DNA of 64,000 bases from Begonia masoniana (GCA_022432975.1 CM039514.1:11408668-11472667), one strand, 5' to 3'; counted from the stretch's first letter, positions 23,811 to 33,207 are shown. Numbers and translations: made by a program. Notes: generated from the letters alone by a model not told the origin.

Positions 23811-23821
23811 GCTCTGATACC
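23811..23821 (-). other. Primer-binding site, tRNA-iMet (chromovirus)
   Basis: Complement reads GGTATCAGAGC, next to the 5' LTR of the minus-strand element. Confidence 0.8.
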
Positions 23822-23824
23822 TCT

Positions 23825-24059
23825 TGTTATGACAGCAGCAATATGATCGGAAGAAAAAGAAATCTACTATTGTCCAGAGAACGTTTACAGAAAATAAGAG
23901 AATAAGAGAGAGAGTTTGAGAGAGAATAGGAGAGAGGAAAAAAGTAAAATGACAACACAACACACCCTCTCACTCCTCACGCTGCTCATTGTATCTGCTT
24001 CCTTCCCCTTCTCAGAATCGCCACGTCAGCTGCTGGTTTAACCGTAACCGGGTTGGATA
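23825..24059 (-). repeat. 5' LTR of short-LTR chromovirus
   Basis: Partner of 3590-3824, with few differences. Beyond 24059 the sequence diverges (GACGTCTTAAC), which marks the element end. Confidence 0.8.
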
Positions 24060-24855
24060 GACGTCTTAACTCTCGCTTCATTCAGAGTCATCTGGTTTAA
24101 GTCAAGCATAATTTTTTTTCTTTGGTGTGTTTTATTCAAAATCACCGTATAACTATGGATTGTTAAACAAAAACGACCGTAAATTCATTTTGTAAATAGC
24201 TTCTTTCTCGAAGTATAAAAAACTAACAAACCAATCAACTACGGGTATTCGTTCTTCGAGAACGGCTCTCGTTCTCTATTTTATAAACTAAATTTTAAAA
24301 AATTGATAGTAGTTATTTCAATAAACATAACAAACGATATTGGATTTACTTGAAATGTTTATCACGTATTCAGCATACTATGGAAAAATAATCTAAAAAG
24401 TTTCATAAAATTATCGTAAAAATTATGAAACTTTTACGATAGTTTATCCGTGTATTTCTAGTTAGAGATGCAAAATCACTAGAAAAAAAAATTACCATGC
24501 ATTATATTATATTATATACCTTAAAAAGATACTGATTTTGAATTTCTTGCAATCATTAATTAATTCAAGTTAAAATATTTAAATTTCTATTGGTAGACAT
24601 TGATTATTCTGCATTAACTACATTAGTTTTCCATTTCGATCATGAATTTCTTATAAATCAGTAATCAATTTCTAACATTAATTATTTTTACATTAAATGA
24701 TTTGATTCTTCCATTTTTCGATCTTGAATTTCTTGAAAGTATATGAAAAGACATGATAATTGAGTCTCTTAGTGTCTTCCACCTCACACAAATAATTTTC
24801 AATACACATATAAACATCCATTCAAACAACCTTTTATCTTTCCAGACTTTCCAGT
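24060..24855. other. AT-rich intergenic flank
   Basis: No gene, RNA or repeat boundary recognised. Strongly AT-rich with short ATTATATTATAT runs near 24503. It ends at the target duplication CCAGT. Confidence 0.45.
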
Positions 24856-25964
24856 TGTAACATTCCAAAAATAATTCCCAAATTAAGGAAACAAATTATT
24901 TCCTAATCCCAAATTAAGGTAACAAATCAAACCCTAATTCATATTCATTACGAAAATCCACAATTTAAGCAACAAAACCCTAATTTCAGAAATTAGTCTG
25001 GAATTTTTAATACAAAATCAGAGGATAATCACGTAGAAAAATTCCTTGCTAAAGAGTTCGATGAATTTGACCAAATTGGAAAGCCAGATTTGTGTCCAAT
25101 GAAAGAATTAGAATCCTCTCCCTTACAAATCAATTCGTTCGGTGAAAGAAAAATCACACCAAAATTTCTCCCGATTTCTGGAAACCAGTGAGAATCGAAG
25201 AAATGCTTACCTCGCAGAATCGTCGCAACCTAATCGCCGTTCGCGACCTCCGACCACCGCGGGTTGACAGACTCCGGCGAACGCCTCTGAACGTCGAACG
25301 CTCCTCCGGCGTTAGTCTCTCCCTCTGCCGAGCTTTCCTCCCACGAACTTCCCCTTCTCGGCGTAAGGTTTTCGCTCTCTCGTTCTCGCTCTTTCTCTGT
25401 CGCTGCATCTCACTCTCACTCTCTCTCTCGGCAGAGCACCACGACAAGAAGAAGAAAGTCGATTTAGAATTTTTATTCTGAACCGAACCAGACATTAGTG
25501 AACCAGACCACCAAGCTGAACCACATAGTGAACCGGCCCAATTGACCGAACCGGCCCAAACCCAAACTGAATTCTTTTCTGGATCGTTAAGGACGCCCAA
25601 TTGATCCGAAAACCCAACGTTGGGATTTTATTGGTAAAGAAATCTCTACCCGAATTATTTTCAAAATGATTATTTGGAATAAAATTTAAAAGTCCCTAAT
25701 TTTTAAGCAGGAAGATTATTTCAACGCTCGGGAAAAATAATTAAAATCCTATTTCCCTAATCGCTAGGAATCCAGGTAAGTGAAAATATCACGTTTTTCA
25801 ATGTTTTGACTTTGGCCCTACATCACAAAATCTATATTTTTATTTACAGCTTTATTTTATGTTTATGATATTTGAGCTTTAGATATTGACATAGAATTGT
25901 TAAAAGATAAAAATTGATAGGACATTTGCATGTGTATGAAAACGATGGAATTGACGGAAAGTAC

Positions 25965-26185
25965 GTGATATTTGGCTGATGGTTGGAACAAGTTCGAACT
26001 AGAGGTGAAGGTTGGAACAAGTTCCAACTAGATGTGATATTTGACCGACGGTTGGAACAAGTTCTAACTTGAGGTGATGATTGGAACAAGTTCCAACTAG
26101 ATGTGATATTTGACTGAAAGTTGGAACAAGTTCTAACTAGAGGTGATATTTGACCGAGGGTTAGAACAAGTTCTAACCAGTATGT
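25965..26185. repeat. Minisatellite GGTTGGAACAAGTTCTAACT
   Basis: Six imperfect copies of a unit of 28-40 bp with GTTGGAACAAGTTC and GTGATATTTGAC, inside the predicted intron 2 of the solo LTR. Confidence 0.8.
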
Positions 26186-26283
26186 AACTGATAAGACGGG
26201 ATTCGAGAAAAAAGTAAATGATGACACCTGCACATATTTTCGCTTACTGAGTTTTTCTCATAGTATTTAATTTTGTGATGTAG

Positions 26284-26378
26284 GTGAGTTTTTATCTGAG
26301 GAAGAACTAGCTGTGCTCGAGAATCCTCCAGAGGCAGGCGAGCATACAGAGGAGGATGTTGTCGTTGGTTTTGAATAA
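26284..26378 (+). other. Exon-3-like acidic frame, solo LTR 24856
   Basis: After GATGTAG|GT an open frame of 30 codons rich in Glu and Asp (starts EFLSEEELAVLENPPEAGEH) ends in TAA. It is the longest acidic tail among the LTR copies. A clear exon-2 block is not evident here; only eight bases lie between the upstream AG and the donor. Confidence 0.4.
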
Positions 26379-26752
26379 AAATTTAAAATTATGCTTTTTA
26401 AAAAGATATTTTCTAATTAGTTGCATTTAAATTTATTTTGTTTTAAGTTGAAATAATTTATTGCATTAACTGTTGGATTATTATTAAGTACGTTATTGTT
26501 TTTCAAAGATTTTATGAATAAAGTTTTATTTAATATTTGTTTAGCATTTAATGTTATAAATATTTATTGATATTAAATTCAAGGTTTCCTCTTATTAAAT
26601 GATTTTTGTATTTTCAATGATTTTGAATTAAGAAAATTAGAGTTTTATAACTATCTAATTTAACCTAATTTGCAAATCAATTTGGGAAAATTTTTTTAGG
26701 GTTTTCAAATTGGGGAAAAATCCAAATTAAATTTTGGAGTCGTTACACCAGT

Positions 26753-27139
26753 TCCCTTCTCACTTTTTTTTCTCTTCGTAGATCCATTAGTAGGTTTACT
26801 AACAACCACGTTACAACTTCTCCTATTGAGTTTTTTTTTTCTTTCCTTCTCCTCGTGTAGTTCTTTTTAGGGTAAAGTGCAATTTGGCCCCTACAACTAA
26901 GTGAAATGAGTAATTTACACCATAGACTTGGATAATGGGCAAGAACAACCTTAATGTATTAATAATGGACAATATGGCCCCTACCGTCATATTTTCAGTT
27001 AAAAAGTCACGTTTTTTTCACATGTATATATTTTCTTCCCGAAATGCCCCTGCCTTCTTCTTCATTCACCCTCGTTTCTCTCTCCTTCCCTCACTCTCCC
27101 TTTACCCGCCTATGTTGCTGTTGTAGAGTTCCAGAATAT
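26753..27139. other. Intergenic flank
   Basis: T-rich start, then a stretch containing GCAATTTGGCCCCTACAACT and ATGGCCCCTACCGTC, a phrase common in dispersed plant repeats. No gene supported. It may include the 3' end of the captured ZF-HD segment. Confidence 0.35.
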
Positions 27140-27473
27140 TCGTTCAGCCATTACATCCTTCTTTGAAGATGAGTTTTTATTATTGTGCATCCATACTTTC
27201 AAAACTCCTTTATCTATACCAATCTCATTGCAAAACTATTGAACCATTTCTTCATCTCTCTTCTGCATCCTCCATTCCATACTTTCTGCAAACTGATGCA
27301 TTTTCTCTTTCTGGTCCAAAGTGAATCTGGTTCTGAATCGCTTCCTCTCGTTTGAATACCGGTTAGCCACCGGTGCACTTTCCTGAGGAGTAGACAGCCC
27401 TGCCGATAGAGCCAGAAGCATGTGGGGAGCAGAATGGTTGTAGGAGGAGGAGATTGGTGGAGGCAATGCAAAA
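27140..27473 (-). pseudogene. ZF-HD homeobox gene fragment
   Basis: The minus-strand frame gives a Pro/Ser stretch (PPPISSSYNHSAPHMLLALS), then a homeodomain with KRFRTRFTLDQKEKM, FAESMEWRMQKRDEE, FCNEIGIDKG and the ZF-HD-specific helix-3 signature VLKVWMHNNKN. ZF-HD proteins are plant transcription factors with an N-terminal Cys/His dimerisation finger and this homeodomain. The finger is missing here. A TAG at 27236-27238 replaces a residue between helices 1 and 3. The upstream edge runs directly into a retrotransposon RNase H fragment in the same frame. It is a captured, broken gene piece rather than a working locus. Confidence 0.85.
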
Positions 27474-27540
27474 TTTGAAAGTAGGTAATGTTGCCAATGT
27501 TCTAGAGCTCTAATTACAGCATAGAACTCCTTATCATAGG
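27474..27540 (-). pseudogene. RNase H fragment, inverted
   Basis: The minus strand reads [20 protein letters not shown], an RNase H motif of the Ty3/gypsy family that also lies on the plus strand at 46262-46300. It is inverted relative to the pol fragment that starts at 27541, and joined in frame to the ZF-HD fragment. A shared TTTGAAAGTA-like stretch sits at the join. Confidence 0.8.
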
Positions 27541-27909
27541 TTTGAATGGATCAAAACCTTGTATGCATCCGATAAAGATTTTGGATTGCCTTATCATGTT
27601 AGTCAAAATAAGGCTGAAGGAGGATATAGTCTTGTAGATGAATTTCTACTAAAGAATGGAAAATTGTGTATTCCTAATTGCAGTCTAAAACAATGCCTCA
27701 TTAAAGAAGCTCATGGAGGAGGATTGTCTGGGCATTTTGGAGAAAAGAAGACCTAGAACTATTGAAGGAAAAATTTTATTGGCCTCACATGATGAAAGAC
27801 GTGCACCACTATGTTGAAAAGTGCATTGTTTGTAAGAGGGCCAAAAGCAAAGTTCTACCCCAAGGACTTTACTTTCCCTTACTAGTCCCTACACATCCTT
27901 GGGTAGAAA
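27541..27909 (+). pseudogene. Pol fragment: integrase zinc-binding region, first copy
   Basis: Reads [24 protein letters not shown] linker and an integrase N-terminal region (HGGGLSGHFGEKKT, then [10 protein letters not shown]). It is nearly identical to 46514-46888. A one-base loss near 27753 shifts the frame. It breaks at 27909, where a solo LTR is inserted, and resumes at 30888. Confidence 0.8.
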
Positions 27910-28146
27910 TGTAACACCCGGCATTTTTGCCATGTAATAGTTTTTCCTGGATCGTTTAAACGGGATTAATATTATATTAATACAATGAATATTTTGGTTA
28001 AAATGATGGAATGTTTGAGGGAAAACCAAACTAAGTGTAATCAAAACAAGCCAATTAGGTTAAAAGCTAATGGAAGGGTAAATGTGGAAGTGATTATGGT
28101 AGGTGGAAGCAAACCAATGGATGAGTGCCAAGTGGCAACTTGTTGA

Positions 28147-28279
28147 AGAAGATATGTTTTCTCTTTCTCCTACGTGAAGCTCACTTCTACCTCCCCTTTC
28201 TGTTTTCTCTCTTCCAGGCGATTGAAACAAAACTTCCACACTTTGTTTCTCCAGCATTTCTCCGTTTTTTTCAGCAAAG
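28147..28279 (+). other. Exon-1-like block with open frame (solo LTR 27910)
   Basis: An open phase without ATG runs from after a TGA at about 28144-28146 to the donor CAAAG|GTGAGC at 28279/28280. Its phase (one base left over) matches exon 2, so exons 1-2-3 form one continuous reading frame on paper. The first possible start is a GTG at 28174, so translation from here is doubtful. Confidence 0.3.
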
Positions 28280-28487
28280 GTGAGCGTCTTTTAACGCTAA
28301 CAAGTTTGGACAAGTTTAAAGTGAGTTTTTACCGAAGTTTAGGGTTTCAGTTTTGGGTGAAAACTCACTGTTTTGGATGAAAACACGTTGGTGTGTTTTC
28401 TAAAGTGTTTTAAGTGTGTTTGCTGCGTTTCCAACGTGATATTAGTTAGCATTTGTAGCGTTTAAATTCTGTACATTCATGTTACAG

Positions 28488-28535
28488 ATCCGAACTCTCC
28501 AGGGACGTTCGAGTACTCTGCATTGCCGCAAACAG
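28488..28535 (+). other. Exon-2-like block, solo LTR 27910
   Basis: Preceded by GTTACAG and followed by AACAG|GTAAGTTC; 48 nt. In the phase that continues into exon 3 it reads PNSPGTFEYSALPQTG. The copy at 63638-63685 (minus) reads SSISETFRTINSAATG, and the Tekay copy at 48710-48754 reads NPNSRTVLSISKTPG. Confidence 0.5.
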
Positions 28536-28565
28536 GTAAGTTCATAACTGAGAGTTGGCCCTTAA

Positions 28566-28577
28566 GGCCCTACATCA
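28566..28577 (+). promoter_or_regulatory. Conserved intronic box GGCCCTACATCA
   Basis: Lies 30 bp after the donor. The same box, with small changes, follows the equivalent donor in every long LTR here: 8700, 12860 (-), 17290, 25815, 36003 (-), 48673 (-), 63603 (-). Function unknown. Confidence 0.4.
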
Positions 28578-28835
28578 CGGAGGTACTAGGTTTTCAGTCT
28601 CAGTCGGGTGGTTCTGGGTAGAAAAAGTATAGTTTATGTTCTGAGATGTCATAGTTTTGCTTCACAGTATAGTCTGTTATTTCTGTTGTCTGCTATATTA
28701 ACTGTAAGCACTGTGAATGTTCATGCATACACGATTTTCTGAAAGCTCATGCAAAACTGTTTTCTGTGCACTGTTTCAAACTAAACAAGATAAAATCTGA
28801 CTGTCTGTAATGTATTGGTTAAGTGTGGGACGGGG

Positions 28836-28980
28836 ACTGGCCCTCTGGTTTTATCCCTCCCTGGGAATCTGAAAATGAATTGTCCCTAGCAAGGACCCTC
28901 TGGTTTTATCCCTCCCTGGGAGACTGAAAATCTGCTGTGCCTGATAGTGCACCCTCTGTTTGCCAGTTCCCCTATAAGCC
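28836..28980. repeat. Tandem duplication in predicted intron 2
   Basis: Two copies of a unit of about 72 bp containing CCCTCTGGTTTTATCCCTCC and TGGGA(A/G)(T/A)CTGAAAAT. The same duplication occurs in reverse at 63250-63335. Confidence 0.8.
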
Positions 28981-29123
28981 CCACTTATACCCCTCTGCCA
29001 CTGAAATGTAAAGTTCTGTTCTGTCACTGTATTCTGAAAACTGCATGCATAGCATTTTGCATCACTGCATCTGTATTATGTTCTTACTGAGTTTTAGACT
29101 CATAGGTGAACTCTCTGATGTAG

Positions 29124-29176
29124 GTACTGAACCCGAAACTGAGGACCTTGTTCCTCAAAATGACGATCTGATGTAG
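29124..29176 (+). other. Exon-3-like acidic frame, solo LTR 27910
   Basis: Follows CTGATGTAG|GT and reads TEPETEDLVPQNDDLM, then TAG. Homologous frames in sister LTRs are TDPPDEELEPQTDELM (12355-12407) and TEPKNEDFVPQSDE (62994-63040). The coding phase is kept while bases change. Confidence 0.5.
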
Positions 29177-29759
29177 CTGGTGGTTTGAGCTCTCGGGGTG
29201 GTTGCTGCAGTCAGACATGTTTCTGCTCTGAGGTTTCAGTTTTTTTTAAGTAAAGTTTATGTCTGTAGGTTTTGCTGAACTCTGGTGTTTTGTTTCAAAA
29301 CTCTGTCTGCATTTTTGTTGGAAATCTGATTCATGTATAGGTTTTGTTGGTGTATTCTGAAACCTCTGTATTTGACAGTTGTATTTATATTTTTCAATGT
29401 GTCGAAATCATTCTGGAACTGCTGGGATTCTTCCTTTCAGGTTGTGCATGGATTGCCTCGAATTCTAGAGCTATCCATGCAGTTTGTTTTCTTGAATCTG
29501 TCATCTGTGAGGCATGTTTCATAATCTTGTTTTCATTCGGGTTTTGGTGATCTGAAACTTCTATGTCTTCTGTTTTTAAGCTCTATGTCTATATGTTTTC
29601 TCTGTCAAAAGTTGTAAGTTTTGCCTTTAATAACTATGTCTAAACTTCATCTACCGATAGATACTGTACACGTTTTGTCTTGTTCTTATCCACCGCCAAA
29701 CAGTAGTTCTGTTATAGGCTTTTTCCTCCTGCCGATTCTGTCTGCTGCCTATATCTGCC

Positions 29760-30330
29760 GATGACGTCATCATATCTTCCGATGACGTCATCACACATCC
29801 GATTCAATTTTACTCAGCATCTACCGGTTGACGTCATCCATTTTCCGGCTGACGTCATCTCCTTCTACCGATTTCGTTTACTGTTTGTTTCTACCGGTGA
29901 ACTCAATTCTTGTTTATAGTTCACATCCACCGATTAGCACTGTTCATCTTTTGTCGTATCTGAATCCACCGCTGATCATTGTTCACTCCTGCCTTATCCA
30001 CGGCTGCCCTTTTAAACTACATCTTCCGTCTGACGTCATCCGACTACATCTTCCGCCTGACGTCACCCAACCTCTTCCGCTCCGTTTAACTTCGTCTTCC
30101 TGCTGACGTCATTAAGTCTTCCGCCAGTCTTCCGATAGTCTTTCGCCAGTTATGCCCATGTCTTCCGCCTGCGTTCTTTCTTTTCCGCTTCCTGTTTTCT
30201 GGTTTCTCTTTTATGACGTTATTGTTTTCTGTTTTATCTCAAATTCCCTCGTTTCTATCGCCTGACGTCATTTCTGCTTCTGCCTTCAAAACTAAATCAT
30301 CCGACAGTCTTTTTCCGCCAGTTTCCTACC
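29760..30330. repeat. TGACGTCA-rich degenerate minisatellite
   Basis: At least eight TGACGTCA palindromes, most within (C/T)CCG.TGACGTCATC units, separated by CTTCCGCC-type phrases. TGACGTCA is the core of plant bZIP (TGA/CREB-like) sites. The same type of region lies at 62140-62430 and in the Tekay LTRs at 34780-35165 and 41520-41910. Confidence 0.65.
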
Positions 30331-30887
30331 GATGTCTTCCACTTGTATCCCCTGTTTTCTGCTGCCATTTATAACTGTTATCCAGATTCTTTTACAGGTC
30401 TTCTTGTACTCTTCAAATTCCGCCTTGAATGATATTCAAGATGTCTAAAGTCTAGTTTAATTCTGTCTCCCTGTTTTCTTCAGTCTGTTGATTTCCATGT
30501 CTTTTGATTTTGTTCCAAGTATTCTAATTTCCTTCTGTTAGTTATCCTACAGTCCGGTTTCAACTGCCCTTTCTGTATTGATTTTGAATCCAGAGAACTC
30601 CCTCTCTGTTCTTCCTTGCTTCTGCTGTCACTCACTTCTGTAACTCAGTTCTGAATTAGCTTCCGTTTTCTCTCTCTGTGATTCTGAAACCTCGTTACTC
30701 ACTGTAGTTCCTCCCTCTCTGTAAAATTATATGCCTAAGGTTTGCATTGACAGTGCATGTCTTCTGTCACTCTGTCTGCTCTGTAATGTTCAAAAAAAAA
30801 TAATAATAGTCCTCGTTTTCTGTCCACTGTTCCGGAGTGATGGCTCCGATCCCGGACCCCGATCGGGTTTGGATTTGGGCTGTCACA

Positions 30888-31920
30888 AGAAATTAGTATG
30901 GATTTTGTTTTGGGGTTACCACGCATAGGACATAACAAGAATTCTATTCTAGTGGTTGTGGATAGATTCTCCAAAATGGCGCATTTTATCGCCTGCAACA
31001 AAACCGACGACTCTGCTGCTATAGCCGACCTATTCTTCAAGGAGATAATTAGACTCCATGGAGTGCCTCAATCGATTGTGTCTGATCGCGACACCAAGTT
31101 CCTGAGCACTTTTTGGAAAACCTTATGGAAGAAATTGGGGACTACGCTATGTTTTAGCACATCATTCCATCCCCTAATGGACGGCCAAACGGAAGTTGTC
31201 AATAGGACCTTGGGAACCCTTCTCCGAAGTGTCATCGGTAAGACTTTAACCAATTGGGACTTAGTACTACCCCAAGTTGAATTCGGTTACAACCGAAGCC
31301 TTCATTCCACCACTCAGCAAACGCCCTTTGAGGTAGTCTATGGTTTTAATCCAAATACACCTCTGACACTTATTCCTATTCCAACCCAGGACCTAATCAA
31401 CCCTTCGGGAGCAAGTAAAGCAGAGCAAATGAAAAGGTTGTATGAGAAAGTTCGCCAAATAATTGAGAGGAATAATGCCAATTATGCTAAGCATGCAAAT
31501 AAGGGGCGAAAAGAGGTAATTTTTAATGTTGGAGATTTGGTGTGGTTGCATCTTAGGAAGGAACGATTTCTCGCCAAAAGACGCTCCAAATTATTGCATA
31601 GAGCTGAAGGTCCTTTTAAAATCTTGGAACGTATAAATAACAATGCTTACAAGTTGGAGTTGCCTGGCGATTATGGAGTGTCATCCACCTTCAATGTGCA
31701 AGATTTGTCCCCTTATATTGGAGAATTGGGACATGAAGAGGAGGTTGAGCTAACGGATTTGAGGTCAAATCCTCAGCCACCCGGAGGGGATGACATGCCT
31801 CGGACGCCCGTCACGAGATCACAAACTCGGGCACAAAATTTAATCACCCAATGTTCAATGAATTATCTCCTTTTGCAGGTTTGGATCACATCATGGACTT
31901 CACTTGGGAGCCGACATTAG
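30888..31920 (+). pseudogene. Integrase core and C-terminus, first copy
   Basis: Starts at the duplicated AGAAA. The frame reads [10 protein letters not shown] (first catalytic D), [12 protein letters not shown] (second D) and MDGQTEVVNR (E), then the integrase C-terminal fold (GDLVWLHLRKERF, GPFKILERINNNAYKLELPG) and a tail with PVTRSQTRAQN. Integrates element DNA in the intact family. It is open through the core but separated from the zinc-binding region by the solo LTR. The C-terminus differs from the second copy (57055-57474) by a small frame change near 31855. Confidence 0.85.
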
Positions 31921-32014
31921 AGGATGTGGAGAAGCCTTGTCACATCATTCACTGGAGCATTCACTCTGAGCTTCCTTGCAGCCCTATGGGAATTTGTCTT
32001 CCCGGGCCTTGATT

Positions 32015-33193
32015 TGTAATTTTAATTTTAAAACTCATTGGCATACATTCACCTTTATTGTAAGAATTTTATAATTGCATTTCATGCATTAGATTGTGTG
32101 GTTAAGACTAGATGTATGGTGGTGGATTATGGGTGGTAGGAAATCCCACAAGTTCAAAGGAAAAAGGCCTCTACAAATCGAGCCCAAAAAAATACTCGGC
32201 CCAAAGAAGAGCCCACATCCAAAGGTATGGTTTTGCAGGTACATATGTGGGGGAAAGCATGGATAAAAGAGTTGGTGAAATCCTCACCATTGGCTAAGTT
32301 TTGGCGCGGGCTCAATCTCGGCCATCAGATCTGCGCGCGCTGGAGCGCGGCATCAGGCCATCTGGCGCGGGCAGCGCGCCAACCAGGCGCGGGTAGCTGG
32401 AAGCGCTGATCCGGGCAAGCGCGCGCGCAACGCATCCTGGCCGTCGATCAGCGCACGCGCGCTCCCTCTTCAATCCGCGCGCTCCAGCCCCTTTTTCTCC
32501 TAGCCATTGATTGTTTTTTTGATCCAATGGCCCTAATCCACCTAGGACTTCTATAAATGCATGGTATTAGTGATTGTAGACAACTTTTTGCCATATCTAT
32601 ACACTACTATTTCCCCTAAATTCCAAGGTTGTTTTCCTTGGAATTTTCCTTGGTTTTCTTGAGCCAAGTGGAGAAGCCCTCCATTGCTAACCTAGCTTGG
32701 GTTGCTAGGATAGCTCTTAGCTATTCCATCACCTTCTCCATTGGGAGTTGGATCGAGGATAAAAATCCCCGGCCTACGGTGGTCGTTTTCCTCCCAGAAA
32801 ACGTTTATCCGAGAGTTTAACCCGTAAGATCGCTCTACGGATCCACCAAGGGCATTTCTTTATTTTCCTTACTATCACTCTCATACACAACACTCTTAAA
32901 TTCGGTTCCACCTTCACACACCTTCACTTTTATTGTCATTTTTCTTTCCTTTTAGCATTGCATCTTCATCTCGGCCATATCCTCTCTTCTTCATCCCTTT
33001 CCTCTATTTTATTTCATGTTTCATTCCATTACTTAATATATATAAATCGGCCCTAGCTCTATTTTAATTTCTAGCATTTTATTTTATCTTCATCTCTCTT
33101 TATTTTAGTCTTTACACAACACTTGCACCCTAGCACTTCTTGCATACTTTTTGTGGGTTTCACACGGACCCTTTTCTAAGGGATCCCATGTCA
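32015..33193 (+). repeat. Middle LTR of composite element (left edge uncertain)
   Basis: Colinear with 57534-58715 and ends ATGTCA beside a primer-like site. The left edge cannot be fixed, because both copies are preceded by the same internal tail; it lies between about 31925 and 32140. It has a TATAAA box at 32552-32557 and a very CpG-rich, GCGCGC-containing patch at 32303-32480. Confidence 0.65.
32303..32480. repeat. CpG-rich GCGC block in LTR
   Basis: Dense GCGCGC, GGCGCGGGC and AGCGCGG motifs in an otherwise AT-rich LTR, about 70-250 bp upstream of the TATA box. The other LTR (57828-57990) has a shorter, partly eroded version. Confidence 0.6.
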
Positions 33194-33195
33194 AG

Positions 33196-33207
33196 TGGTA
33201 TAAAAGC
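33196..33207 (+). other. Degenerate primer-binding site
   Basis: TGGTATAAAAGC matches the tRNA-Met site TGGTATCAGAGC at ten of twelve bases and lies two bases past the LTR end. Confidence 0.6.

Larger units (their letters stand above)
3590..24059 (-). mobile_element. Degenerate short-LTR Ty3/gypsy chromovirus, split by a 15-kb insertion
   Basis: Minus-strand element with LTRs of about 235 bp at 3590-3824 and 23825-24059. A tRNA-Met primer site lies beside the right LTR. The gag-PR-RT-RH-INT-chromodomain order runs right to left and is interrupted by the LARD at 7578-22778. In-frame stops (for example 6292-6294, 6460-6462, 6769-6771) and frameshifts (about 6174, about 4165) make it inactive. 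The short LTR, the chromodomain and coding that overlaps the 3' LTR fit a Reina-like chromovirus, but clade placement is tentative. No clear target duplication was seen. Confidence 0.85.
24856..26747 (+). mobile_element. Solo LTR, 1892 bp
   Basis: Starts TGTAACATTCC and ends GGAGTCGTTACA, with a perfect duplication CCAGT at 24851-24855 and 26748-26752. It contains a CT-rich, CpG-containing block at 25200-25450 and the splice-like donor CCAG|GTAAGTG at 25775/25776. A GGCCCTACATCAC box (about 25815), a minisatellite (25965-26185) and the acceptor GATGTAG|GT at 26283/26284 follow. The module argues for a Tekay-like relationship. Confidence 0.85.
27910..30887 (+). mobile_element. Solo LTR, 2978 bp
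   Basis: Starts TGTAACACCCGGCA and ends GGGCTGTCACA, with a perfect duplication AGAAA at 27905-27909 and 30888-30892. The uninterrupted target is visible at 46880-46895. It carries the best version of the splice-like module (exon 1 end 28279, exon 2 28488-28535, exon 3 29124-29176) and a TGACGTCA-rich region at 29760-30260. Same family as 8888-13450 and 61628-64000. Confidence 0.9.

Noticed and set aside
3590..24059. Target-site duplication of the short-LTR chromovirus
   Set aside because: Flanks (CCATC at the left, GACGT at the right) do not match; reported as not found rather than forced.
25154..25600. 148-codon minus-strand frame in the solo LTR
   Set aside because: Arg/Glu/Ser-rich low complexity from a CT-rich leader; no family recognised, and the LTR boundaries explain the region.
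26876..27060. Possible DNA transposon containing TTTGGCCCCTACAACT
   Set aside because: The phrase is familiar from dispersed plant repeats, but no inverted ends or target duplication could be set.
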